Origin: a virus
Direction: 5' to 3' (one strand)
IMG/VR virus record: IMGVR_UViG_3300042451_001197
Coordinates: 1-64,000 of that record
Length of the DNA: 64,000 nt
The notes below the pieces were generated by a model. It was not told where the DNA came from, made no database searches, and saw nothing but the letters and a program-made list of their open reading frames with translations. A program made the translations under genes and the position numbers. Shown here piece after piece: positions 1-8,500 of the stretch (positions are counted from its first letter, which is position 1; each line of letters starts with the position of its first letter).

Positions 1-908
1 TAGTTATTATTTTCACCAAAGTTATCATATCTTTTCCCCGCATCTTCCCTAACCGACATAAAAGAATATTTTAAATCTTTTTCATAAGATTTTATTTTTT
101 GATAAAATTCATCAGGAACATCTTTAAGTAGCTCGTCAAAATTATCACCATTACTTAATATTTCCCATATACCAGTAGTTGATATATTGGTCATTATTTT
201 ATGTAAACGAAGATATTCCTGTCCTTTTATTTTAACTCTATCACCATTAGAAAATTTAACAACAAACCCTTCTTCATCATCCTTTATCATTGAACTTAAA
301 GTAGTATAGTCTGATATCCCATCATACTTTTCAACAACCCTAAATCCAAGGTTATTTATCATATTTCTTATTCTTATATCTTCATCACCATCATATAAGT
401 TAACTTCTCTTCCAGTTTTGGTTTCTATTACACCCAATAAAACAACATCTTCAAATGGGTATTGAACTACTATACGATTATCAGAATATATTATCTCAAA
501 CAAATAGGTATATTCAGTTTTTAAGTTTTTGTAACCATACTTTTGTAACATTTCAAACCCTTTAACTGATTGGTTAGAAGTAAATGAACCTCTGGTAGCC
601 ATTATCCATTCACCATTATAGTTAAATAAGATACCTAAACTACCATCCATTTTTGAATAAACTTCAAAATCAGTAGTTGGGGTGTGTTTATTTTCGGACA
701 AGTTAAAAAACTTTCTGAAAGGTCTTGCAACTATATTTCCTTTATCATCAGTTACCAAACCTCTAGTTTGTAGTAACAATTGATGGGTGTGCCATAAATT
801 ATCATATTGCACTTTTTCACTATAATTCCATATAGTAAGATTATGGAAAGGGTGTGTTTGTTTACTCACTAATCCTTCATCATACAATTTATTTAATTCG
901 TTTATCAT
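1..908 (-). CDS. rnlA: T4 RNA ligase 1-like RNA ligase (C-terminus beyond window)
   Basis: ATP-dependent RNA ligase joining 3'-OH and 5'-phosphate RNA ends; in T4 the homologue repairs host-cleaved tRNA. The frame is open from ATG at 908 to the window edge (302 codons), so the C-terminus is missing. Nucleotidyltransferase motifs appear in order: motif I KMDGS with the adenylated lysine at about residue 86, ATRGSF (Ia), LFEIIYSDNRIV (III), EEGFVVKF (IV) and VKIKGQEY (V). The spacing fits Rnl1, not Rnl2. The start overlaps the 3' end of the upstream HNH gene by 20 nt and has no promoter box of its own, so it is probably expressed by read-through. Its first 28 residues are duplicated upstream at 1477-1572. 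Confidence 0.87.
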   Translation of the reverse strand, partial: MINELNKLYDEGLVSKQTHPFHNLTIWNYSEKVQYDNLWHTHQLLLQTRGLVTDDKGNIVARPFRKFFNLSENKHTPTTDFEVYSKMDGSLGILFNYNGEWIMATRGSFTSNQSVKGFEMLQKYGYKNLKTEYTYLFEIIYSDNRIVVQYPFEDVVLLGVIETKTGREVNLYDGDEDIRIRNMINNLGFRVVEKYDGISDYTTLSSMIKDDEEGFVVKFSNGDRVKIKGQEYLRLHKIMTNISTTGIWEILSNGDNFDELLKDVPDEFYQKIKSYEKDLKYSFMSVREDAGKRYDNFGENNN

Positions 909-1440
909 ATCTTTCAATAATTTCTTTTGCCCACATTAATAAATCTTCAACTCTTTGACCAGGGGGGTGATTACCACACCATAATTCTAAATTTTCAGGT
1001 CTATTATCATCTCTTATACCATTAATATGGTGGACAGTTTCGTCCGGAAATAAATCTCTACCAAGTCTTTCAATCATCACTTGTCTGTGAACAGGGATTA
1101 CCTTACCTATTCGTTTATCATAGACTTTGACATACCCATCTTTGTTTTTATGACCTTTTCCTCTTTCACCTATTTTTAAAAAATTTGGGTCACCATGTAT
1201 TCGCCATCTACTATAGTGAGTTCTACAATAACCACAGCTAAGCTTTGTCAATTTTTCACAACCTTCAATTAAACATTTTTGTTCTTCATTTCTTTTTTGT
1301 AATGGTATATCCCAATCATCACGCTTTTGTAAAAACCTATTATAATGTCCATTACATAATTGTTCTTTAAATGTTACTATCGGTTTTTCACAACCTACAA
1401 TTTTACATTTGATTTCAGTATTTTTTTTAATCTTAGTCAT
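889..1440 (-). CDS. HNH homing-type endonuclease inserted at the 5' end of rnlA
   Basis: 183-residue HNH endonuclease. The C-terminal half holds the HNH core: VHRQVMIERLG, then DETVHHINGIRDDNRPENLELW-type residues with the paired histidines and the N of the N-P-E-N-L motif. The N-terminal half holds two similar Cys/His clusters (CKIVGC..LCNGHY near residues 11-36 and CLIEGC..CGYCRTHY near 55-77), probably zinc-binding DNA-recognition modules. A TATTTAT box lies 5 nt before the ATG, so the gene carries its own putative late promoter, as free-standing phage homing endonucleases often do. It sits between a duplicated rnlA 5' fragment and the rnlA body, which points to insertion by homing with co-conversion of flanking sequence. 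Confidence 0.85.
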   Translation of the reverse strand: MTKIKKNTEIKCKIVGCEKPIVTFKEQLCNGHYNRFLQKRDDWDIPLQKRNEEQKCLIEGCEKLTKLSCGYCRTHYSRWRIHGDPNFLKIGERGKGHKNKDGYVKVYDKRIGKVIPVHRQVMIERLGRDLFPDETVHHINGIRDDNRPENLELWCGNHPPGQRVEDLLMWAKEIIERYDKRIK

Positions 1441-1476
1441 ATCCTATAAATATGACGAACTACACTTAAAATCAAA

Positions 1477-1572
1477 TTATATATACTTCCATATAGTTAA
1501 TGGTAGGGTTGGATGAACTTGTTTGTGAAGTAACCCATCTTCGTGATATTTATTTAAGGTGTCTAACATCAT
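1477..1572 (-). pseudogene. Duplicated 5' fragment of rnlA with its original promoter
   Basis: A 31-codon frame (MMLDTLNKYHEDGLLHKQVH...TIWKY) matches the rnlA N-terminus (INELNKLYDEGLVSKQTHP...TIWNY) along its whole length and then stops. It is preceded at once by a TATCTTTG promoter box. I read it as the original rnlA start, cut off when the HNH gene arrived. It could still be translated as a 31-aa peptide. Confidence 0.7.
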
Positions 1573-1574
1573 TA

Positions 1575-1582
1575 CAAAGATA
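1575..1582 (-). promoter_or_regulatory. TAnnTTTG -7 box of the original rnlA start
   Basis: TATCTTTG on the minus strand, two nt before the first ATG of the rnlA fragment. It matches the Bacteroidetes primary-sigma -7 element. Confidence 0.65.
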
Positions 1583-1608
1583 ATAAATTTTTTTTAAATT
1601 TCAAAATT

Positions 1609-2154
1609 ATGAAACAATATTCTATCGAAGAATTAAAAGGAGAATTTAACAGATTAGGTTATAAATGGTTTGATTTTCAAATTGTTGGTATTAGATCGAA
1701 AGCCAATTTACCAAATGTTTTTGATGATTTAATCGCAGTCATTAACAAAGATAAAATTCAATGGTTTACTTGTACAACAAACCCAGGAACTCATTGGTTA
1801 AAGAATTTACTTAATCCAAAAGGGGCGGCATTACTTAAACCAGGTCAATATGTTGATACTTGGGGTGTTGGTTTACATCAGGGTAAATACGAAGCATTAA
1901 CACAACAAAAACCTGTTACCGTTTTTAGAGATAAAGATTTAGATGATTTAGCCGAAGAAACTGCGGTTACTGATACAGGAATTTTCGGTATTAATATCCA
2001 CAGAGCGAATGATAAAATGGTCTCAAAATTCATAGATAAGTGGAGTGCAGGTTGTCAAGTGTTAAATGACCCTAATCAGTTTAAAGAATTATTACACGAA
2101 TGTAAGTTATCGGGTAAAAAATTATTTACCTACTCGCTTTTAAAGGAATTTTAA
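1609..2154 (+). CDS. Putative YkuD-like (L,D-transpeptidase-fold) protein
   Basis: 181-residue protein. Near residues 128-155 it contains INIHRA followed about 18 residues later by WSAGCQVL, which resembles the H...S-x-G-C catalytic signature of YkuD-type L,D-transpeptidases that act on peptidoglycan peptides. The central part (TNPGTHWLKN, GLHQGKYEAL) looks like the substrate-channel half seen in phage relatives. No signal peptide is visible, so any cell-wall role would need release at lysis or delivery in the virion. It is divergent from the rnlA unit and convergent with the small gene at 2140, overlapping it by 15 nt. The assignment rests on one motif; it may equally be an inactive relative. 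Confidence 0.45.
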   Translation: MKQYSIEELKGEFNRLGYKWFDFQIVGIRSKANLPNVFDDLIAVINKDKIQWFTCTTNPGTHWLKNLLNPKGAALLKPGQYVDTWGVGLHQGKYEALTQQKPVTVFRDKDLDDLAEETAVTDTGIFGINIHRANDKMVSKFIDKWSAGCQVLNDPNQFKELLHECKLSGKKLFTYSLLKEF

Positions 2155-2322
2155 TTCGTTTTCACTAATTATATCTTTATTATTCAATCTGTATTGATAA
2201 TTACCTTTTGAATATAATACTTCCTCAACAATGCCGCTTGAGTAGATATTCCCATCTATTTTAACGACTTTGACTTTATCCCCAATTTTAAATTTTGGGT
2301 TATTTTTTCTAGGTCTTCCCAA
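2140..2322 (-). CDS. Small KOW/SH3-like protein with AT-hook-like N-terminus
   Basis: 60-residue protein beginning MGRPRKNN (GRP is the AT-hook core), followed by FKIGDKVKVVKIDG, a beta-barrel start typical of KOW/SH3-like small phage proteins. The start codon is TTG; a TATTTAT box lies about 14 nt upstream. Function unknown. Confidence 0.6.
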   Translation of the reverse strand: MGRPRKNNPKFKIGDKVKVVKIDGNIYSSGIVEEVLYSKGNYQYRLNNKDIISENELKFL

Positions 2323-2344
2323 CTTCTTTATTCCATAAATATCT

Positions 2345-3001
2345 TCAAAATGAAGTTTGGGTATGATGGTCGTAATTCATCTCGCTGGTTATAGGTCTTA
2401 CTTCCATTAATGGTGACACTTCTCTTAATACGTGATAAGGACGGAATTCGGGGTGACCATCCATGCCGACATCCATACGCCTTCCTATACCAAATCGGAG
2501 TTTAGTCGGTAAATGCGAATGACCGTGAAGGTGTGCCACTCCCTTATTTAAACCATCCCAAGAACTAATCGGGTAGTGCATCAAACGAAACTTACGTTTT
2601 CCGATTACTAAAGTTTCGTAATGACTTACAGACAGAAATAGTTCTTGAATATTATCTCTATTCTTTTCTATGTGTTCATCGTGATTTCCAAGTATTAAAT
2701 GTATGTTTTTACAAACAATTCTGTTGTGAAATTCTCTTATTGAATCAAATCCACCAAAAGACCAATCACCCAAATGAATCAGAATATCATCTTGTTTAAC
2801 CACACTATTAATGTTATCAACAATTAAACTATTCATCCTCTCAAGTGAGGTGAAATCCCTTGTATAATCAACTGGGACTTCACCATTTTCATCTCTCCAT
2901 TCACTAACTCCTCGACATATATTCTTGTGATTGTAATGTGTATCCGATGTTATCCAAACATCAGGAAACCTACCTTTACCATCACCTTCAATTTTAATCA
3001 T
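2345..3001 (-). CDS. Calcineurin-like metallophosphoesterase
   Basis: 218 residues with the full set of metallophosphoesterase metal ligands: SDTHYNH (residues 19-25), HLGDWSFGG, LGNHDEH, MHYP and LHGHSHL. This is the class of small phage and bacterial phosphoesterases acting on nucleotides or RNA ends; the substrate cannot be told from sequence. Its ATG shares one base with the stop of the CYTH gene upstream (TAATG), so the two are translationally coupled. The pairing with a CYTH (polyphosphate/triphosphate) enzyme and an RNA ligase nearby suggests RNA-end or nucleotide metabolism. Confidence 0.85.
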   Translation of the reverse strand: MIKIEGDGKGRFPDVWITSDTHYNHKNICRGVSEWRDENGEVPVDYTRDFTSLERMNSLIVDNINSVVKQDDILIHLGDWSFGGFDSIREFHNRIVCKNIHLILGNHDEHIEKNRDNIQELFLSVSHYETLVIGKRKFRLMHYPISSWDGLNKGVAHLHGHSHLPTKLRFGIGRRMDVGMDGHPEFRPYHVLREVSPLMEVRPITSEMNYDHHTQTSF

Positions 3002-3483
3002 TACTCGGCTAATTTCTTATTTGTAAATTCTTTAATTCCTGTTACTTCAAATAAAATCTCTTTTTCAATTGATTCGGGAAACACTATATCCTGTTCAATA
3101 TCGTCAAGTTCAACTTCCAATGTAATCAAACTTGTATTTTCGTAGGAGTCAATCTCAAATTTTAAATCATTTTCTTTAACGACCGTTCTAACTTTTTTAA
3201 TTTTAGAATAACTACTCAAATCCAATTTTTCAAATTCTTCGTTAGTTATTATCGTTGTTTCTTCGTGATTAACCCCTCTTGATAATGTTACTTTTTTTTC
3301 CTTAAAAATGGTAACCTGATTATTTTTTTGGTCTACTTGATATCTGTATCTATAACCATCAGGAGAATACCACTGCTCAATATCATAAACAATATCTATC
3401 TTATCTAATTTTGGAAATCTTTTCAACAAAAATTTTCTCTCAATTTCTTTGTGCCCACCCGTCATATCTATCTCATTTTTCAT
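3001..3483 (-). CDS. CYTH-domain (triphosphate tunnel) protein
   Basis: 160 residues with the CYTH signature EIERKFLL at residues 13-20, then alternating basic and acidic strands (YRYRYQV, VTIFKEKK, LKFEIDSYE, LITLEVELDD) that build the tunnel barrel. The family includes class IV adenylate cyclases, thiamine triphosphatases and inorganic triphosphatases. EVELDD near residue 127 supplies the usual metal-binding acids. A TATCTTTG promoter box ends 4 nt before the ATG, so the transcript is probably leaderless. It forms an operon with the phosphoesterase downstream. Confidence 0.8.
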   Translation of the reverse strand: MKNEIDMTGGHKEIERKFLLKRFPKLDKIDIVYDIEQWYSPDGYRYRYQVDQKNNQVTIFKEKKVTLSRGVNHEETTIITNEEFEKLDLSSYSKIKKVRTVVKENDLKFEIDSYENTSLITLEVELDDIEQDIVFPESIEKEILFEVTGIKEFTNKKLAE

Positions 3484-3487
3484 AATA

Positions 3488-3495
3488 CAAAGATA
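3488..3495 (-). promoter_or_regulatory. TAnnTTTG promoter box, leaderless start of CYTH gene
   Basis: TATCTTTG on the minus strand, 4 nt before the ATG at 3483; this fixes the start codon. Confidence 0.65.
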
Positions 3496-3528
3496 ATATT
3501 TTTTTGTGAATCCTCCAAATAAAAAAAG

Positions 3529-3768
3529 TTAATTATTGAAGTATTTTTTATAAATTTTAAACATTAAAAATAAAGGAACTAAACAAATTACACCAACAAT
3601 TACTGAAACCGCTGCGGTTCGTATTAAGAAAAAATAGAATGTATAGATATGTTCATATAAACTCATCCCTTGTATTGGAAGTAAGAAAAAGAATGTTAAA
3701 CATATAATTAATGAAAGCATTAAACCTGCGGTTAAGATAAATAATCCTTTTAAGATGTTTTTTTTCAT
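3529..3768 (-). CDS. Two-helix small membrane protein
   Basis: 79 residues with two strongly hydrophobic segments (about residues 8-32 and 48-71) and a basic C-terminal tail (KIYKKYFNN). No family recognised. It is followed upstream on the same strand by the 40-aa membrane protein at 3773, with only a few bases between them. Confidence 0.6.
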   Translation of the reverse strand: MKKNILKGLFILTAGLMLSLIICLTFFFLLPIQGMSLYEHIYTFYFFLIRTAAVSVIVGVICLVPLFLMFKIYKKYFNN

Positions 3769-3772
3769 AGTT

Positions 3773-3895
3773 TTAAATTATTAGTATTAAAGTTATTATT
3801 AGTAATATTATGTTTAGGTAAATCATAGTGTAAGAAAACTCGATTTGTTGTTCACTTTTACCTTGCCAATCATCATCCCATTCTATTTTTTCCAT
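3773..3895 (-). CDS. Tiny membrane protein with DWQGKS motif, copy 1
   Basis: 40-residue frame: an acidic head (MEKIEWDDDWQGKSEQQIEF) and one hydrophobic helix rich in Ile/Leu. It is clearly related to the 48-residue frame at 4141 through the shared DWQGKS-x-EQ motif followed by a helix. The conserved head in two adjacent, otherwise different frames is good evidence for a real gene. Function unknown. Confidence 0.6.
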   Translation of the reverse strand: MEKIEWDDDWQGKSEQQIEFSYTMIYLNIILLIITLILII

Positions 3896-3901
3896 ACGTT
3901 T

Positions 3902-4111
3902 TTAAAGAGTCTCCAATTCATTAAGATCGATTAAAATATTACCTTGTCTATCAATTACTTCATTCTCGATTAGGTTCATAGCGGTTCTACCATAATGACC
4001 CTGTAATGTCCAAGCATTACCTGTTTTAACAAGTTCACTAAAAAATTCAACCATATCTTTGTCACTCATTTCACCACCTTCGTAAGCAATAATTTTTTCA
4101 ACTGAAATCAT
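3902..4111 (-). CDS. Small phage protein with LQGHYGR motif
   Basis: 69 residues: IIAYEGGEMSDKDMVEFF, then WTLQGHYGRTAMNLIE. I recognise this YEGGE...LQGHYGRTA pattern as a widespread small phage (and plasmid) protein family with no assigned function. A TATCTTTG box lies about 20 nt upstream of the ATG. It sits between the two DWQGKS membrane genes. Confidence 0.75.
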   Translation of the reverse strand: MISVEKIIAYEGGEMSDKDMVEFFSELVKTGNAWTLQGHYGRTAMNLIENEVIDRQGNILIDLNELETL

Positions 4112-4131
4112 AATTTATTAATTTTATAATA

Positions 4132-4139
4132 CAAAGATA
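4132..4139 (-). promoter_or_regulatory. TAnnTTTG promoter box
   Basis: TATCTTTG on the minus strand, 20 nt before the ATG at 4111, overlapping the 3' end of the upstream gene region. Confidence 0.55.
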
Positions 4140-4140
4140 C

Positions 4141-4287
4141 TCAAATAATTTTATTTACCAAATAAAAAACTCCTAAAACTATTAACAAGATACTAACAAC
4201 TATTAAACATAGTGACGCGACCTTTGTTGAGTAATCTACCTGTTCTTTACTTTTACCTTGCCAATCCTCTAAATTCCAATCACTCAT
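4141..4287 (-). CDS. Tiny membrane protein with DWQGKS motif, copy 2
   Basis: 48 residues: MSDWNLEDWQGKSKEQVDYS, then a single transmembrane helix (LCLIVVSILLIVLGVFYLV). Paralogue of the frame at 3773. Its ATG overlaps the TGA of the zincin gene upstream (ATATGAGTG), so expression is coupled to it. Confidence 0.65.
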   Translation of the reverse strand: MSDWNLEDWQGKSKEQVDYSTKVASLCLIVVSILLIVLGVFYLVNKII

Positions 4288-4886
4288 ATGTTTTCCTCCT
4301 TAAACACTTTAAAAACTTTTTTAGACATTTTATTATAATTCATATTGAATTTTGTACTCATCACTCCCAAAACTTTTTCGTTTTTATATGGCGAATTTTT
4401 AGGGGTACTCCATCTTCTTGTGTAATACATCCAATTATAAAACATTACATAAGCATTTGCCTTTTTGATGTAATCAGTTATATCAATACTTAAACCCCAC
4501 TCTTTTATCAGTTTAACTGACCTTTTTTCATTATCCAATTCAAGGTCTCGACAATTTGATAAATGTTTTTGAATGTTCCTAACTTCTTTACCCGACAACC
4601 ACTCGTCTAATTTAACCAATGAATTTAACGTTGTATTCCATAGTGGTATACCATCCTGCCATTGAGTTAGATGAGCATATTCGTGAACCAAAACACCAAA
4701 CCCATCGGGACTTTTTATGGCGACTACAAGTTTTTTATTTTCAGAATCAAACCAACCAGAACACTTGGCATTACTACTATACTTAACATAAGAAACATTT
4801 CTTATATCACATTTAACCCCCAATTCTTTACAATGGGATTTAACGTGTTTAATAAATTCCTTATCTTTTTCTGTCAATCCCCTCAT
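4284..4886 (-). CDS. Zincin-like protein with HEYAH motif
   Basis: 200 residues. VLVHEYAHLTQW near residues 86-97 is an HExxH zinc site in a context (LVxxHExxHxxQ) typical of predicted metallopeptidases. The preceding stretch KLVVAIKSPDG is the edge strand usually found there, and the C-terminal part is helical and basic. No signal peptide; a cytoplasmic phage zincin of unknown substrate. A TACCTTTG promoter box lies about 20 nt upstream. Related HEYTH proteins occur at 50050 and 51446. Confidence 0.65.
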   Translation of the reverse strand: MRGLTEKDKEFIKHVKSHCKELGVKCDIRNVSYVKYSSNAKCSGWFDSENKKLVVAIKSPDGFGVLVHEYAHLTQWQDGIPLWNTTLNSLVKLDEWLSGKEVRNIQKHLSNCRDLELDNEKRSVKLIKEWGLSIDITDYIKKANAYVMFYNWMYYTRRWSTPKNSPYKNEKVLGVMSTKFNMNYNKMSKKVFKVFKEENI

Positions 4887-4906
4887 ATTAATAAACTTTT
4901 ATAATA

Positions 4907-4914
4907 CAAAGGTA
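4907..4914 (-). promoter_or_regulatory. TAnnTTTG promoter box for the 4284 zincin
   Basis: TACCTTTG on the minus strand, 20 nt before the ATG at 4886. Confidence 0.55.
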
Positions 4915-4943
4915 CGATTTTTTTTTGAAATTACCAAATTTTT

Positions 4944-4973
4944 TTAACAAAAAAACCACCTGAAAATGGTGGT
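4944..4973 (-). terminator. Rho-independent terminator (minus strand)
   Basis: On the minus strand the stem ACCACC / GGTGGT encloses a 7-nt loop and is followed by TTTTTTTG. It ends transcription coming from the gene at 5116-5385. A run of ten G follows on the plus strand at about 4976. Confidence 0.7.
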
Positions 4974-5115
4974 GTTGGGGGGGGGGTTTAGGTTTGTATT
5001 GTTAGTAATCCCAGTTCTATATTTACCTTTTATTGGGAGATTCCTTAAACCTGAGTCGGAATCACAATTTAATAATAATTATCCTAACCCTCAACAAAAT
5101 AATGTTAAGAAATTG

Positions 5116-5385
5116 TTAATTAAAACCCAAAGGGTTTAATTCACTACCAATAGGTAAGTTTTGTAGTTCTAACATTTCCTCGGTTATTTCTTCGGGAGTT
5201 AAGTGACCTTTAATATCAGAATCACAACTTCTCCAAATTTCAAAAGTATTGATACCATCACCATATAAACCAACGCCTCCACCAACAACCGAAATTTTGT
5301 GACCATTATCAAACTCCATTATGGCTTGTTTTCCACCTGTCAAACTTTGTTTTGGTTTGAACTCTAAATCATTAAATGTTTTCAT
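5116..5385 (-). CDS. Hypothetical small protein
   Basis: 89 residues with a beta-rich core (KISVVGGGVGLYGDGINTFEIW) and the acidic stretch LTPEEITEEMLEL. No family recognised beyond its look of a small phage protein. TACATTTG ends 4 nt before the ATG (leaderless promoter), and a terminator follows the gene, so it is an independent transcription unit. Confidence 0.65.
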   Translation of the reverse strand: MKTFNDLEFKPKQSLTGGKQAIMEFDNGHKISVVGGGVGLYGDGINTFEIWRSCDSDIKGHLTPEEITEEMLELQNLPIGSELNPLGFN

Positions 5386-5389
5386 ACCA

Positions 5390-5397
5390 CAAATGTA
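5390..5397 (-). promoter_or_regulatory. TAnnTTTG promoter box, leaderless
   Basis: TACATTTG on the minus strand, 4 nt before the ATG at 5385. Confidence 0.55.
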
Positions 5398-5433
5398 GTA
5401 ATATTTTTTGAATCCACAAAATTTTTTAAAATA

Positions 5434-5463
5434 AAAAACCCACTTTATTAGAGTGAGTTTTTC
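5434..5463 (-). terminator. Terminator after the adhesin gene
   Basis: Hairpin ACCCACT / AGTGAGT (one mismatch) flanked by A-rich and T-rich tracts on both strands. It follows the 5547-11087 gene and the short frame at 5464. Confidence 0.5.
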
Positions 5464-5550
5464 TTATAATTTACCAAATATATTTCTCAAATCACATTTT
5501 TCTTTATGTGTTTGAATCTTCCTTAAAAAATTTAAAATCTTCCTTATCAT
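5464..5550 (-). CDS. Possible 28-aa basic peptide coupled to adhesin stop
   Basis: A short frame MIRKILNFLRKIQTHKEKC... starts inside the adhesin stop codon (ATGA overlap) and ends at the terminator. It is basic and could be chance; kept because of the exact overlap geometry seen for real genes here. Confidence 0.25.
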   Translation of the reverse strand: MIRKILNFLRKIQTHKEKCDLRNIFGKL

Positions 5551-8500
5551 TCAATTATAAATAATTCTTTAATTAATGTATTGTTTTTGTTATCTCTAAC
5601 CATTATAAAATATATTCCCGTATTAAGACTGGTTAGATTTAATTGGTCTTCGGATTTATTATAACCCGAATAAACAACTTGTCCTAAACTATTCTTAACC
5701 TCAACAAAATAAATATCACTTTCACCTCTAAAAACTCTAAATTCCATAATTCCTTTACCAGGATTTGGGTAGACAATAAAATCTAAGTCTTTATTATTGT
5801 TGTCATCTAAACCAACCATTCTTACATCACAAACTTTATTGACCCCAAAATAACCCATAGGACTTGACCCACAAGTATTCACACCCATAACACTAAAAGT
5901 TCCCCCAAAGAAAGATGACGATGTTTTAGCATATACCACATTACCCGTGGTCGAACCTATAAAAGAAGTTCCGTTGGGGTTACTCCAAATATAACTCGCA
6001 TTTCTTGGTGATATCGATGCGGTTAACATTATGGTGTCAGGAAAACAAGCTTGATTTATACCTGTAATTGTCGGTCTTTGTGTTAGTAACCCAATTCTTC
6101 TAGTACTCTTTACGGTACCACAAGAAAATTGTGTTGTTAATCTAATACTATCACAAGAGTTATTAATACAAGTTGACTCAAAATTACTTGGGAAAAATAC
6201 ACTTATTGAATTAGTTCCCTGACCACTAACTATCTGAGCATTATTTGGTACCGACCAAGTAAATGATAATGCTCCTGTTGTAGAAACACTATAAGTATTT
6301 GTATAACCATTGTCAACACAACTTGAACCATTTATAGTTACGGTTGGAAGTCCTACACTTACAACTCTAGTTAATGTTACAGGATTTCCACATCCTCCTG
6401 TTATGACTAACTGAATATTACCTCCAGTAAATCCATTTTGGAATGTTACTTGAATCGAATTTGTTCCTTGACCACTAACTATTGTTGAATTAACGGGAAC
6501 TGACCAATTGTAATTAACCCCACTTATTGGTGTAACACTAAAAGTTGTTGATGTATTTGTTCCAATTATACTACAAACACTTCTTACCCCTGATATTGAA
6601 GATGATGAAATTGTTGATTGGGTTGTTGATAAAGTTTTAGTTGATGATATACTACCACCACAACCATTATTTAGATTAACACTAATTGTTCCCGAAACAA
6701 ATGAGTTAGACACTAATACATTTATGACATTAGTTCCTTGACCTGATTGTATTGTCATATTTGTTGGAACTGACCAAGTAAATGTTCCACTTTGGTTTGT
6801 TACACTATAAGTTACCGATTGACCTAAGTATGGACATAAATCTCCAGGACCTGATATTGTACCAATATTACTATAAAGGTTGTTATTTGATACTGAACCA
6901 TAAGTCATAGGTGAACTACCACATTGATTAACTGACATTACACTAAACTGACCTGAAGTAAACGTGGTACTAAATTTAACTTTGATAGTGTCATTGTTAT
7001 TATTACCAACTAAAGAAACTCCATTCGGTAATCCCCATATATAATTAAATGAAGTTGGGACTGAATCTACACGATAGGTATAAATTGTATTACCATCAGA
7101 ACAAACCGTGGAAGGTCCTAAAATTGAAGTTGGTCTTGTAACATATTTGTCAATGGTAAATGTTTTAGTCGTGGTACTACAAGCGTTTGTTGCGGTAACC
7201 GAAGCGACTGAACCTGTAACAAAGTACATACTAAATTTAAACTGAACCGTATCATTACCTTGTCCTGAAAATACGTTAACCCCATACGGAGGAACCCAAG
7301 TATAAGTTGTATTTGGTTGTGAATTTGTAACTATATATTGTTTAATACTACCAATAGGGTCACCACAGAAATTACCTGAGATTGTAGGTTTGTTAGGTAA
7401 TTTAGAAACCCAAATACTTCTATGATAAGTAATGCCATTTGAAACAACATCAACTTCAATACTATCTTGAATAAACCCACTTGAAAAAGTTACATTAACA
7501 TTTTGACTACTCAACCCATTGGAAGATGTAACACTATTTGGTAATATCCAAGAAATGGTATTAGGTACCCCATTAGAATAGTTTATGGTGTACGTTGTTG
7601 AGTTAATACCACATATTGAACTAATACCACTAATTTGTCCTACAATAATTGGTGTTGAGTTACAACCCAAATTTACAGATGTTTGTGACGTACAACTTTT
7701 AGAATCAGTTACCGTTAAAGTGTAATTACCCGAAGGAATGTTTGTTAAATTTTGTGATGATGAACCATTAGACCAAGAATAAGAATAAGGTGATGTCCCA
7801 CCAACAACACTTACATTAATACTACCATTATTAAACCCACAGGTTGGTGTTACCGATGATGTAACAGAAATACTTAATTGATTTGGTTGACTTACATTTA
7901 AAGTTGTGATTTTATTACAACCTTTGTTATCAGTTATAGTTACGTTATAGTTACCTGCAGTTAAATTACTAATCGTATTTTGATTACTACCATTACCCCA
8001 TAAAATAATATAAGGTGATGTTCCACCTGAGATGTTTGTTACTGAAAGACTACCATTACTTTCACCAAAACAATTTACATTTGTTACTGAAGTGGTAACC
8101 GTAATTGTTGATGGTTGTGTTATTGTAACTGAGTTGGTTGTTGTACAACCTTTACTATCCGTGATTGTTACTGAATAAGTGTTTGCTGGTAAATTATTTA
8201 AGTCTTGATTAGTAGAACCATTAGACCAACTATATGAATAAGGTGAAGTTCCACCACTTGGGGTTAAGTTAATACTACCATTGACACCATTAAAACAACT
8301 AACATTTACGGAAGTTAATGATGATGTAAGTAACGTAGGTTGTGTGATTGTAACCGAGTTAGTTGAACTACATAGGTTGTTATCAGTAATTGTAACTGAG
8401 TAATTACCCGATGTTAGATTAGATATATCTTCAATTGTTCCACCATTTGACCAACTAAAAGTAAAAGGACTATTTCCTGTTGGTGTTAAATCTATCGAAC

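Noticed and set aside
908-1477. Group I intron carrying the HNH gene within rnlA
   Set aside because: The upstream fragment does not join the downstream body without repeating the same 28 codons, and I see no intron core; gene-end insertion with duplication explains it better.
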